Shown one piece after another: positions 20,147 to 31,831 of a DNA stretch of 64,000 bases. Each line of letters begins with the position of its first letter. Position 1 is the first letter of the stretch. The notes beneath the pieces were generated by a model that was not told where the DNA came from, ran no database searches, and was given only the letters and a program-made list of their open reading frames with translations. Origin of the DNA: Nilaparvata lugens. Lineage: Eukaryota; Arthropoda; Insecta; Hemiptera; Delphacidae. The stretch spans positions 43,426,687 to 43,490,686 of the forward strand of contig NC_052507.1 of assembly GCF_014356525.2 (NCBI RefSeq). The letters are read 5' to 3'. Made by a program: the position numbers and the translations under genes.

Positions 20147-22186
20147 TCAATAAAGGACCAAGAATTTCGAATAAAAAATAAAAATGTATGTATTATTGTT
20201 GAAATTATTTATTACTTAAGAAATTATATTATATGTCAGGTCTTATTGTAACTAACTAGGTCATAGCATGAAATTATATTATTGATAAAGACAGCAGAAA
20301 TTAATTATAACAATCTCAGACATAATAAAAATTGTATAAGAATATTAATTTGTTAATTATTACTTCAACTGAACCACATGGTGGTTAAATCTCTTTGGCA
20401 AGCCTAAGCCAATCATAATGCATAGAAATAGCACCAAAAAGGTGATCGTTTGAAAACAACATATGTTAATCTGCTATCAGACAACAAACCTGCCTTATCA
20501 TATATGCTAGCACATATACATTGTATAAGAGGAACTATGTCTAGAAGATTAAGCAGTTTTAAGAATTATACAAATTGAATTATTATCGTAATTAAAGGAA
20601 TTATATTCTATTGCTTGCCACTGACGTCACGTCTACGTCATAACCGTTTTACCAATGGCAAATTTTCATGCAAATTATTACACCGAGATTCTCAGAAAGA
20701 AGGTTCTAGTCAAGAAGCTGAGAAAAAAGACTCCACTTCCCTTTTGAAATCCTCACCGTTCAGATCTCGTTATAGTTACCAAGACCTATTCGTAAAAAAT
20801 TCTTGTTCGATTTTATATGTTTTATTTGTGAGCCAATATTTTAGGCTAATCTATTTGTTATTTGTAAATTTATTTTCATCAATCGGTAAATTAAAAGTTT
20901 AAAGTTAAATCATCCCTTAATTAATTTGGTGAAGGAAATATTAAATTAAAATTCCCCACGTGCTGAAATCGAAGCCTGGACCTGCTGCCGATCAAACGAT
21001 TTTGATCTAAAGAAGAAAACCACGACCGCCAAGGAATTTCACGTGAGTTATAAGTTTAAAGGGGCCCCAATCTACGCTTCAAAAAATATTACAGTGCAGA
21101 AAACATAAATTTTTTCTTCGTTAAATTATTGGCCACGCCGACAAGCGCTTATTAGTTATTAAGAGCCTAGAATTTATTCAATATTGAATTTATAAGAACT
21201 TGTAGTTGATTAACTATCCTCCGCTGCCAGAACCACGATCCCCGAGCATTTAAAAAATATTTTATAATTCATTTTTCACTATTTTTTTCAAAACTGTTAA
21301 ATTTTATCAATTGTAAAATTCTGTCGAGTCACGCATGGTATCATGCAAGTACAAGAAAATTGCTAATCATTTTTGTTAATGTTAAACCACTTTCAATCTG
21401 TAAATTATATTCTGAATCTGCACTGTGAGATCATATATTTTATTATAATATATTTCAATTTTGTTAATTCGTCTTCTGAGTTCGATTATTTCTTAAGCCT
21501 GTCAATTATTGTGTATGATACGTTCTATATCATCAAGAACCGATCGAATACGATCCTTGAAATAATTGAATTAAGCTGGATATTGGAACAGGTCTAAGTG
21601 GATGTAGTGAGTGGGGTCAGATCGAGATATTTGTTCTTTGTCCTTACTTGCTCATATATCAGCTTTTATCTGTTACCAACCCCGACTTGGGAGCAAATAC
21701 ATCAACAGTACAGCAGATGCAGCCAGAGATCATATAATTTCCTACAATAAAGCTTAAAACCCGACAAGACTCTGTTCTCGAAATATATTCCGAACGATAT
21801 CTGGTCCTTGTACCCTATCTTAATCTTCGGAATTTATTAGAGACGCAGTCCCGTAAATTATCTACATCGGGATTTTTGCTCGACCTGTATGATTTTGTAT
21901 GCTCATTCTTCACAGGTAATAATTTTAAGATATCCGTCTTCAGTGTTTAGCGATCGCTACACTGCTTATAAAAATTTCATCACTATACAATCTGTCATTA
22001 GAAGAATCAAGGGTGAGCGAGCGTTTAGGCCTCCCGCGATTCCGACAATTGTATTGAATCTTGTAGTGAATCAATCAGTCTGGTGTACACTTAGCGTCCA
22101 CGCACGCAGTTACGAATTTTATAACCTCAACACCGTTGATTTAGTACAAGATTCACCCTACATATGTGAAGCCTTCAAAAAACGCT
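20147..22186. other. Unassigned region right of the Helitron
   Basis: About 2 kb with no gene I can support. The part at 20600-21180 is less AT-rich, with cgtctacgtcataacc and a later ttggccacgccgac that faintly recalls LTR and leader sequences, but I found no matching second LTR. ORFs at 20615-20902 and 21889-22194 resemble no family known to me. Confidence 0.4.
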
Positions 22187-22555
22187 TTACATGATTTGCC
22201 GGCCCAACGTGAGGCATTTGGATACAACACTGCATGATTTAGCAAATCTCTCGACATATGTGAGGCGAGTAAAAAACAGCATCACAGTACCAATACTAAT
22301 GATTTCATTGTCAAGTGGAGGAGTACTATTTCTCAAGACATCTTCATCCAAACTCTCAGTTTGTGTACAAATATCAACAAGATCTTTGTCTCTAAGCTCC
22401 ATAATCAGCTTGTCGTTCATAATCGATCCATCAATGGCTGCCTGCCATTGAATCTTCAATCGAGAATTAGCATCTATTCAAATACTGTTGGATAACATCT
22501 TTCCAATATTGTTCCATCCATCTAGAAGTATATACTCTGTTCTTTTTTACATTGA
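22187..22555 (-). pseudogene. Possible Tigger/pogo-like transposase C-terminal remnant
   Basis: The minus-strand reading has DGWNNIGKMLSNSI, a stop, then IDANSRLKIQWQ and an acidic tail with SLDEDVLRN and DNEIISIGTV. Order and composition recall the C-terminus of pogo/Tigger-like DDE transposases, where a Trp-Asn helix precedes an acidic, DNEI-type segment. The catalytic DDE core is not present nearby. The match is by eye and weak; it could be chance. Confidence 0.35.
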
Positions 22556-23142
22556 TATCACTTATGTATAAGTTACTCCAGTATCAAAATTTGGCCTTAA
22601 CCTGAACAATTGGAAGTCACATTTAAATAGCTATTTTGGATTTTGGTAGAAATACATTTAGATGGAAATCAATTTATTCATTAAAGGCAATCTACATAAT
22701 TCTAATAGGTTCTGATAACCCATGATGATAAAATAGGTGTTCAATGAATAAATGAAGCCTAACAGCTTGAAATATATTTCAAATTAAATTGATTCTACCT
22801 CGTTGCTAGTCAGCTTTACAATCGTACATGTATCATTGTATTGAATTATTAAATATTTGATGGTTTTTGTAAAACGACATTTCAATCCTGGACTAGTAGT
22901 TCTATGAACAGTAGACCTCGCACAGTTATAAAACACAGCCTCGTCTCATATACTGTCTATAAGAGTAAATCCTGTTTGTATGTTGTGTCGGCAAGATGTC
23001 GGTGTGAAAACGGCTAATGGCTGTTGGGGTTAGTGTATCAAAAATATGCTAACATCAAAAGCTTATCCCCTTCAACACACTGGCAACAGGTCAGCCCGAG
23101 TTGAAAGCAGATAAAGGTCGAGAGAAAATACTATGTTTTCTT
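22556..23142. other. Unassigned region
   Basis: About 590 bp of AT-rich sequence. I see no coding pattern and no clear repeat. Confidence 0.4.
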
Positions 23143-23275
23143 TCCGTTATTAATTGCATGCGTCATTGCATGCAATGAATAGTCAACACGACAGCTGATC
23201 TTTTACTAAGTTACATTGATATATTAATTGCATGCGTTATTGCATGCAATTAAAAATCCACTCAACAGCTGAATT
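23143..23275. repeat. Two copies of a palindrome-bearing repeat, about 80 bp apart
   Basis: The string attaattgcatgcg followed by ttgcatgcaat occurs at about 23143-23170 and again at 23224-23251. Each copy contains two GCATGC palindromes and is followed some 20 bases later by cagctga. The unit is about 80 bp. It may be a degraded tandem duplication or a clustered binding site. Confidence 0.65.
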
Positions 23276-24120
23276 ATTATGGATGATTCTACTCTGATTT
23301 TTACTGTAATATTGGCGTTCGAAGGAGATTTTACCCATTGTATTAACCTTAAAATGCAAAATTTCCAAAAAACCTTGTATATACATCGAGGTACAATTTA
23401 AAAAGAAATATACCTGTCAAACTTCATGGTAATCTCTTGCTGCGTTTCGCCGTAATTGCGGAACATATAAACATGAAGAGAAATGCAAAGCCGTCGACTT
23501 GAATCTTAGAACTCACTTCGCTCGGTCAATAAATCGAAATTTTAAGAAACCACAAATATCCTGGATGAAATGGGGAATCAATTGCTATATAGATTTGAAT
23601 CTAAATGTCTAGGAAACACTAAACAGTCCACTAAATTCATCTTTTTTTTCTCCACAGGAGAAACGTTTAAAGCTGGCATCAAATGATGTCACCACATTAT
23701 TTACATATGTAAATTATATATTTATATATGTATGTCACGTGGATTGAAGGAGCGTTTTTTGTCACGTTGTTTGTTGATTGAAGGAAAATTCTATTTTACT
23801 ATTAAAATAAATCATAATGTATTTTACTTATCCACTTCGAGATTAACATAGTGATAATAAGTAGGAAATGAAATATATAGCAAACACTTCAGTTGCTATG
23901 TAGGCCTACTGTATTGTATTCTGTAGTGTCTTATTTTTTACTAAAGTAATGAAGTATCAGAAAATACTATTATTCAGCATTGTTATGTATTATTTTCTAT
24001 GTCATTTTTTTTCTCTTTCTTTTCAATAATTTAAAATTTGTTATTATTTTAATAAGTAGATAACTTATCTATTGTTTGTTTTTAATCATATTATTTGTAT
24101 TTTTTTTTTGTATTGTTATA
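23276..24120. other. Unassigned region with a possible dispersed-repeat segment
   Basis: Most of it is AT-rich with no gene. The part at about 23420-23540 (containing gcgtttcgccgtaatt and cacttcgctcggtc) is GC-richer and has the look of a dispersed element, but I cannot assign a family. Confidence 0.35.
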
Positions 24121-24212
24121 ATACTTGATAGAGAGTTGAGTGTAAGAGAGGGTCAACTGCGCCCTAACTTCGCTTTCTAAGAAAAATAAAGGCAGTAATT
24201 CTATTCTATTCA
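24120..24212 (+). repeat. Possible retroposon 3' tail
   Basis: The sequence runs through agagagggtcaactgcgccc to aataaaggcagtaatt and then ttctattctattc. A polyadenylation-like AATAAA followed by a short tandem pentamer is how many LINE 3' ends close. The upstream boundary is unknown. Confidence 0.4.
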
Positions 24213-24219
24213 TGTCACC

Positions 24220-24221
<2 letters not shown>

Positions 24222-24301
<80 letters not shown>

Positions 24302-24305
24302 ATAT
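24222..24305. repeat. (TA)n microsatellite
   Basis: About 84 bp of alternating T and A with occasional extra A or T. It is likely unstable and may vary between individuals. Confidence 0.95.
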
Positions 24306-24383
24306 GAAAAAACAGATGGCATCCAATTTATTAGAGCAAATGGAATGCCATCATCTTCATGTGTAGGCAACACACCACACCAA

Positions 24384-24682
24384 CCTTGTTCCTGTGAGAC
24401 TGACCTTGTCTCTGTGACACTCCACTTGTTCGAATGGGACTCTACCCCTCTTGTTCCAGTGACACTACTTGTTCCGGTGAGACTGACCTTGTCTCTGTGA
24501 GACTGACCTTGTCTCTGTGAGACTCACCTTGTCTCTGTGAGACTAACCTTGTCTCTGTGGGAACTTGTTCCTGTGAGACTGCCATTTATAAAAATACTTG
24601 TTCCTATGAAACTTGTCTCTGTGACACTAATATCGTTCAAAAACACTACTTGTCTCTGTGAGAACTTGTCTCTGTGATACAG
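24384..24682. repeat. Minisatellite with about 20-bp unit
   Basis: Units of the form cttgtctctgtgagactgac repeat many times. The best run (about 24486-24560) is nearly perfect. Outer units are more divergent or are spaced by unrelated bases. The unit carries gtctctgtgagac, which is nearly its own inverse complement, so single strands could fold. Confidence 0.9.
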
Positions 24683-26585
24683 ACCCATAATATTGATAGG
24701 AACAAGGGAGAAAGAGATAACATGGATGAAGAATGTCATGTTTATTGGAGAACATAACGATCTAGAACTAGACCAATAAGAACCGCAATACTTTATTTCT
24801 ACTTGATTGATTCAGTAACGACTACCTTATCTAGTTGTTCCATTCATAAAACTACAAACTGGTGCTTTCTCTTGGCAAGAAGTAATAATATTATCTGTGA
24901 TTAAATATAAATGTATAGTTTTTGCCTATTGAAAATGTAAATGCCGTATTCAGAGTTTGGAATCAGTAACTTATAGCTATATTTTTAGAGCATACTGAGC
25001 ATAATTGTAATATTGTTATATTAGAATTAGCACTTGAATCATCACATAGAAGATTAAGCTTTTGATTCACGATTCACAAAATGAAACAGACCGTATTATT
25101 CTGTACCTGGATCATTCAATTAAACAGAGTTGGTGAGATTTATTCAATCTTGGTTTGAAAATTGCATGATTATTGAGGTGCTATTTACAGGGATGTCGGA
25201 AGCTGAAGCAAACAAACTGTTGGTAATGAGGATAGTTGAAGTGGAAAGAGAATAAATGGAGAGAATAAAATTATTGGCCAACCAATGACTCGGAAGAAAT
25301 GAAATTCAATGACTGAGAGGAGTCTTGGCCAGAGTTTATTCCTAACCAGTCAGGATTTCGAGGTGATAATAATGTTCTTCCGAGTGCACACAGATGGTTC
25401 TAAAGTTTTTGTGCCAGCTCAAATAGGTATAAAGACAGAGATGTAGTAGCGAATACAATTCTGGTAGTAAACAAATAGTCCAATCAACGGGAAAAGTTTG
25501 TACGTGGTTGCGGATTGTCGAAGGCCAGTTAAACGAGAAGATGTTTATACGCGGCCAACTATTGGCACGGCAGTTGACAGCTAAACATGGCCACAAAGTA
25601 GAAGATTTCTACAGAAGACCCCTTCTTCTCTGTGACATGGCCGACTTCTCGTCATCTGTAGTGACTGAACTGGCAAAAACAAGACAGCGTACTGGCCTAC
25701 ACCGTTCACATGGCGCCAATTATTGTCGTGACAACTGAGATTCTGTGTGGTGGGGTGCTCACTTGGCCCAATTAACTATCCATAGTCTAATCCCGGAGAC
25801 AGTTGGATTTCGGGCCAACTGTTGGGACAGTTGGCAAGACAATTGGCCTGAAGTGTTTACCGGAAGACAATAGTTTTATGCCAGTCAGTTGCCTTATGAC
25901 AATTTATTTATTAATTTATTTATTTATTCCATCCTCTCTTTTAAATATTATTCTTTACTTTGTTATGTGGAAAAAGTTGGAATTAATAAACACACTTCAA
26001 CGATACGATTTTCTTTATTTAGAACATAACAAAATTGGCCAATTAGTCTCGCCAATTAGCATAGTATAAACTAGGCTATACGGAAATTTATGTCGAATAC
26101 AAAATTAGAGCTTACAAATCAGCCTACACGTTTAATTCGTAACATTTTTCCATATCTCTCATATTCTGGTAGATATGAGCTCTTGAAGGTGTCACAATTT
26201 GAAGAGTAACCCTTCCGGCTCCGTTTTTTCCATCTTTTTTGGCCTTATAACTTTTTCACGCTTGATTGAAATAATCCGTGCTAATCATTATTTCATCAAT
26301 TTACGCATCTCCCTACAATTGTTGCAGCCGTTATACTCGTTATAGTGTTGAGAGTAAAATCTTCAGTTTAACAACAATAAATCAATTGACAGGGAAATTT
26401 GGCGGGAACGTTTGGAACACAATATTTGACATCGCAGCTTTGTTTGGACTACTTAGAAGGTGAACATATCAAAAGTCTTCATCCCTACCCCTTGTGCTTA
26501 AAGGTTAAGGGTGGTTTGAAAGTTGCGTTTTTTCATTTCTGGCTTACACGTATGTATCTGGGGAACAATGCATTTCAGAGGCATG
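24683..26585. other. Unassigned region
   Basis: About 1.9 kb without a gene I can support. Small ORFs at 25342-25596, 25508-25738 and 25803-26069 have no recognisable domains. The words agttggc and attggcc recur between 25550 and 26050 but do not form a clear tandem array. Confidence 0.35.
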
Positions 26586-26678
26586 ACCGCATGACTTCTT
26601 CTTCTTCTGGTTCCTTCTCCTATCGGAGGTTGGAAGTCATCACGGCAATTTTCCATAAGTAAATTTCACCGCATGACT
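26586..26678 (-). mobile_element. 71-bp LINE 3' tail insertion with 11-bp target duplication
   Basis: The sequence accgcatgact occurs at 26586-26596 and 26668-26678. Between them are 71 bp that, read on the minus strand, end CCTCCGATAGGAGAAGGAAC and then (GAA)n, a typical RTE-like LINE 3' terminus. It is an extremely 5'-truncated insertion with a perfect duplication. Confidence 0.85.
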
Positions 26679-27104
26679 AACTGAACAATAATGAAGCTGG
26701 ATAAATTTTCTACAAGTTTCGTTTCGTGGAGTTTTGTCATATCTCCTTTAGTTTTCGAGATATCCATTTTTAGATATTTAAAATCTTTGAAAAGACAGTT
26801 TTCCTTCCCATCTCTTTGCACTGGTAGGGCTTATTACTCAACGACAATGCATCGAGAAAATAGGTACTGAACATTGGGTTGTAGAGGATTTAATTCTTTT
26901 CAATTCTTTTCAAATATGTTACTTTCAAACCACTCTCACTCTCTTAGCAGAGGTGGTAGTGGTGAGGACTTTTGATATGTTTACCCTCTTACTATCCCTA
27001 ATTGAGCTGCTGGGTCAAAAATTGTGTTCCAAAATTTTCCTCTATACCTTTTTTGACCTCCCTGTGGGTGGGGGAAACAGATTCAATTAGACAGACTCTG
27101 ATGA
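26679..27104. other. Unassigned region
   Basis: About 425 bp with no gene or clear repeat seen. Confidence 0.35.
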
Positions 27105-28361
27105 TAGATCAAAGGACTAGAATACACCCACAGTATCCCCTGCTTGATCATAAGAGGCGACTAAAAGGGGGCCCTCCTCTTCCAAATCCCTTCTTCCTCA
27201 TCCGTTTCTTCTACTTATTCAGGTTTGGAATTCTTTGTTATTCTTCAAGTTGACACTTCTTCTACTGACTTAGCTAAGTGTCATTCTCTTTTCTCTCCTC
27301 AATCCACATTCTCTATCTGGCCTTCCTTGTCCATCATCTTCCTCTCTTCGTCCCAAACACTTAGACAAGGCTCGTAGCTGTAGTGGAAGCAACTTGTCTA
27401 GGGGAGAAAACCCTACACAAATCCTGTAAGTTCAGGCGCAGCAAGGTGGCGGCCCCACCGCTGAACTCAACCTACGCAGCGTTCGTCCCGCGGCCAGGGG
27501 ATCTACCAAATTACTGACAAACTCACAAACAGCCTCAGAAACCGGACCAGAATTATGGATAAAAATGAAAAAAGGACTACTAAAGAAAAACGATTTGGAA
27601 TTGCGGATATTTTGGAATTGGCCATGTGGAATGTTAGAGGTTTATCAAACAAAGATTTTGAATTCATTAAAGCAACAGAAAGTTGATATAGCTGTTATCA
27701 CGGAAACCAATAGAAAGTTACAGGGAACAAAGGACTTGACAGACTCTTGGATGGTATACAAAGGAGTCCCACAGAATCAGAGAGCAAGTACTGGAGTAGC
27801 AATCATGGTGAGCAGCAAGTGGAAAAACAGTATATTGGATTATACTTGTATAAATAAAAGAATTATAACCATAAGACTCAGAATTAAAAGAGGCCACCTA
27901 ACTTCCATTGGAATATATGCACCGGATGAAGGAAAGAAGGAAGAAACAGACTTGTTTTATGACACCCTCCAAAAGATTTTGAATAGAATAACCAGAACTG
28001 ATCATGTTGCAATAGTGGGTGACTTCAACGCTTGAGTGGGCAACATTCCTATATCAGATATTGCGGGCTCTTGTGGCGAGGCAACGCTCAACAACAATGG
28101 ACAAGAACTAAGACAATTGCCACATTCAATAATCTAAAAATTACAAATACATTTTTCAAGGAAAAGGACAGTCATGAACACACTTGGAGTGCTAGAGGTT
28201 TGAGATCAATGATTGATTATGTTATCGTTAATGATAAGTTAAAGAGCTCAGTACATGACGTCAGAGTATTCAGAGGATGTGATATTTACGGTGATCTTTA
28301 TCTTTTAATAAGTAAAGTTTTGATACTAAAGAAATGGAGAACTGTAGGTAGCATTCGTTAA
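27105..28361 (+). mobile_element. RTE-like LINE A, 5' part
   Basis: A GC-richer 5' region (containing catcataagaggcg-type phrases such as gatcataagaggcgac) leads into an endonuclease frame. The copy loses recognisable RT after the endonuclease. Its second half is included in a 1.64-kb tandem duplication, so part of it recurs at 29851-30001. Confidence 0.75.
27565..28361 (+). pseudogene. RTE-like endonuclease of element A
   Basis: The frame reads MWNVRGLSNK (slightly altered in the annotated frame), VITETNRKL (catalytic Glu), STGVAIMVSSKW, SIGIYAPDEG and VAIVGDFNA (catalytic Asp/Asn). At 28033-28035 a TGA takes the place of the usual Arg of GDFNARVG. The rest continues in another annotated frame to IDYVIVNDKL and SVHDVRVFRGCD. 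In the last block the expected GDHY reads GDLY, so a catalytic His is lost. It is dead by nonsense, frameshift and active-site change. Confidence 0.85.
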
Positions 28362-29190
28362 GACTAGGACAAAAGGGTTTTGTAACTTATAGCATGCCAA
28401 ATGAAGGACATAAATGTTTAAAAAGCAAATATAAATATTTATTGCATATATGTGAGCAAATAAAAGTCATAAAAAACATAATTAAAATAAAAGGGAAGTG
28501 AGATCTAATTTTTCTAGGCATATTAATACATTTGTATACTTGCTCAAAATCTTGTGATTTACCAATCAGAGTACAGTATTTGTTAGGTGCTGAAAAAAAT
28601 TTAATTCAAAAGTCTCCACGTGATCTTTTTTAAAATTATAAAAATTTGTAATTATTGTAGAGTACATAAAAAACTGTAATTGGAATAAAATAGAAGTAAA
28701 GTGTAAATATATTCCTGTTCAACATAGTAATATGCTCTCGTACTGTGAACTATTTGACAGTATTAAATTGCATTATCGCGGATTCATTGAAATCCACCAA
28801 TAGGAGAAGATATTTGAATTTTATGCAAATTTAGAATTGGAAGTATCATCGAAAGAGAATAAGGGAAGACCAACTGCCCATTTGCTTTCCAGAGACCGAC
28901 CAAGATGCACACCATCATGAGAGCACTGATTCCCTTATAAGAATTAATATTATTTATTGCCAAAGTTTAAATCTTGAAAAACTCATATAAGTAATGAACC
29001 TAACTCAGTGAAGTTGCTCTATGACATGAGTTATTAATTTGAATATCCCCATTGGAGAGGACGACAGCAAAAAGCATAGGACACATGAGGCGAATCCACG
29101 TCACCTCTTTAAATTTGTGAAGAATCTACGCACATGAGTTACAGGAATATAATTTCTCAAGAGGGCCCTCAGTGCCACGAATTAATAGAA
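28362..29190 (+). other. Decayed interior of element A (copy 1)
   Basis: About 830 bp between the A endonuclease and the start of element B. Short open pieces read like LINE coding remains, for example RHLFKFVKNL near 29110, but stops are frequent and I cannot define a domain. The same sequence recurs in copy 2 at about 30001-30830. Confidence 0.4.
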
Positions 29191-29850
29191 ATTTCATAAA
29201 ATTGGGTTGATTTAAACCCATGTTGGGTTGCTAGTCCTCCATTGGGTGCCTTCCCAGGTGGCAGATAGGGGAATGCCTCCAAGATATGGGTGGTACCAGT
29301 GAAAGCAAATAACCGGGATGGACCAAAACTAGCAAATCGGCCAATGGCCTCGAAGGCGGATGAGGAGAAATCCCAATGGCGGAGAGGGCGGAAGAGCCTA
29401 GGGAGTCAACCCGAATAAAACACAGGGTGGGTTACACTCTGAAAGCTGCGGTGAAAGCAAGTACCTAGGAGAAGGCGACTCTACACAAATGACCCTGGTC
29501 CTCCAGGTTAAGGGTTGGTCTAAGTGTTAACTGCTCTTCACCTTGAAAAATTACTTGTTCAGAAAACTCAAACTATGCCTCGGAATTGGGACCGGAATAA
29601 TGGAAATGGAAAAGGAAATGCACACAAAATATGAATAAGGAAAATGGACTGGAATTTTGCCAAATGGAATGTAAGAACAATGATGAGAGCCGGAAAAAAG
29701 AAATGTTGAAATTTAATATTCAGTTGGTTGTGCTGCAAGAAACATGTTGGAGTGGGTGTGGAAGAATAGATAAGAAGGATTTCTCTTCCATGTATAGTGG
29801 ACCAGAAGAAAGGACAGGACAGGGAGGAGAGGGCTTCATGGTAGACAAAA
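29190..29850 (+). pseudogene. RTE-like LINE B 5' region and endonuclease start, duplicated copy
   Basis: A GC-rich 5' UTR (ttgggttgctagtcctcc, then ggcggatgaggagaaatccc) leads into an endonuclease start. FAKWNVRTMMRAGKK is in one frame and LKFNIQLVVLQETCW in the next, so a one-base shift lies near the A-rich run at 29690. The frame ends where the tandem duplication joins element A sequence. Copy 2 (30829-31585) has the same shift. Confidence 0.8.
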
Positions 29851-31491
29851 ATTGATTATGTTATCGTTAATGATAAGTTAAAGAGCTCAGTACATGACGT
29901 CAGAGTATTCAGAGGATGTGATATTTACGGTGATCTTTATCTTTTAATAAGTAAAGTTTTGATACTAAAGAAATGGAGAACTGTAGGTAGCATTCGTTAA
30001 GACTAGGACAAAAGGGTTTTGTAACTTATAGCATGCCAAATAAAGGACATAAATGTTTAAAAAGCAAATATAAATATTTATTGCATATATGTGAGCAAAT
30101 AAAAGTCATAAAAAACATAATTAAAATAAAAGGGAAGTGAGATCTAATTTTTCTAGGCATATTAATACATTTGTATACTTGCTCAAAATCTTGTGATTTA
30201 CCAATCAGAGTACAGTATTTGTTAGGTGCTGAAAAAAATTTAATTCAAAAGTCTCCACGTGATCTTTTTTAAAATTATAAAAATTTGTAATTATTGTAGA
30301 GTACATAAAAAACTGTAATTGGAATAAAATAGAAGTAAAGTGTAAATATATTCCTGTTCAACATAGTAATATGCTCTCGTACTGTGAACTATTTGACAGT
30401 ATTAAATTGCATTATCGCGGATTCATTGAAATCCACCAATAGGAGAAGATATTTGAATTTTATGCAAATTTAGAATTGGAAGTATCATCGAAAGAGAATA
30501 AGGGAAGACCAACTGCCCATTTGCTTTCCAGAGACCGACCAAGATGCACACCATCATGAGAGCACTGATTCCCTTATAAGAATTAATATTATTTATTGCC
30601 AAAGTTTAAATCTTGAAAAACTCATAATAAGTAATGAACCTAACTCAGTGAAGTTGCTCTATGACATGAGTTATTAATTTGAATATCCCCATTGGAGAGG
30701 ACGACAGCAAAAAGCATAGGACACATGAGGCGAATCCACGTCACCTCTTTAAATTTGTGAAGAATCTACGCACATGAGTTACAGGAATATAATTTCTCAA
30801 GAGGGCCCTCAGTGCCACGAATTAATAGAAATTTCATAAAATTGGGTTGATTTAAACCCATGTTGGGTTGCTAGTCCTCCATTGGGTGCCTTCCCAGGTG
30901 GCAGATAGGGGAATGCCTCCAAGATATGGGTGGTACCAGTGAAAGCAAATAACCGGGATGGACCAAAACTAGCAAATCGGCCAATGGCCTCGAAGGCGGA
31001 TGAGGAGAAATCCCAATGGCGGAGAGGGCGGAAGAGCCTAGGGAGTCAACCCGAATAAAACACAGGGTGGGTTACACTCTGAAAGCTGCGGTGAAAGCAA
31101 GTACCTAGGAGAAGGCGACTCTACACAAATGACCCTGGTCCTCCAGGTTAAGGGTTGGTCTAAGTGTTAACTGCTCTTCACCTTGAAAAAATTACTTGTT
31201 CAGAAAACTCAAACTATGCCTCGGAATTGGGACCGGAATAATGGAAATGGAAAAGGAAATGCACACAAAATATGAATAAGGAAAATGGACTGGAATTTTG
31301 CCAAATGGAATGTAAGAACAATGATGAGAGCCGGAAAAAAGAAATGTTGAAATTTAATATTCAGTTGGTTGTGCTGCAAGAAACATGTTGGAGTGGGTGT
31401 GGAAGAATAGATAAGAAGGATTTCTCTTTCATGTATAGTGGACCAGAAGAAAGGACAGGACAGGGAGGAGAGGGCTTCATGGTAGACAAAA
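29851..31491 (+). repeat. Tandem duplication, copy 2 (about 1.64 kb)
   Basis: Second copy of 28212-29850. It carries the end of the element A endonuclease, the decayed interior, and the element B 5' region. Unlike copy 1 it continues properly into element B sequence at its right end. Confidence 0.92.
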
Positions 31492-31585
31492 AATTGAAAT
31501 CATCTATCCTAGGCTTTCATCCCGCAGGTAGTAGAGTGTGCCGGCTCAGGATGAAAGGAAAATTCAGGAATCTCTCTTGATCTCT
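30829..31585 (+). pseudogene. RTE-like LINE B: 5' UTR and first part of endonuclease
   Basis: The endonuclease begins with the WNVRTMMRAG block, then LQETCWSG (catalytic Glu), GGEGFMVDKK and SRVCRLRMKGKFRN. It breaks off at 31585, where LINE C is inserted. The domain resumes at 37267 with AYAPTEEAEE. The same A-run frameshift as in copy 1 is present, so the shift predates the duplication. Confidence 0.85.
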
Positions 31586-31831
31586 CTTGGTTTTGCAAGT
31601 GAGTAAATGTGTATTAGTTTGGCTCCGTCTTCTAACAGATATTTTGTAGGGTTATACAGTTCAATTCACTACAAATTATACATCTATTTATTCAGTTTCT
31701 TGAACTGAATTCAATAGTGAAATTATATTTTAGATTAACTCACACTCTTTCTATTTATCTTGAAAAAACATTCCTAATTCTTCAGTCTACCTTCTCGCCT
31801 GTAAAAGTGTGAATGCACCTAACGGTACACT

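Larger units (their letters stand above)
28212..29850 (+). repeat. Tandem duplication, copy 1 (about 1.64 kb)
   Basis: This block is repeated almost base for base at 29851-31491. It begins inside the endonuclease of element A (attgattatgttatcg) and ends inside the endonuclease of element B (gtagacaaaa). I saw only a few differences: one substitution near 28406, one near 29789, and single-base length changes. The junction has the short shared word attga, fitting microhomology. Confidence 0.92.

Noticed and set aside
20600..21180. Solo LTR or LTR-element leader
   Set aside because: Some words recall LTR leaders, but I found no paired repeat, target duplication or coding region to support it.
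24384..24682. CRISPR-like array
   Set aside because: Units are contiguous or irregularly spaced without regular unique spacers, and the genome is eukaryotic; it is a minisatellite.
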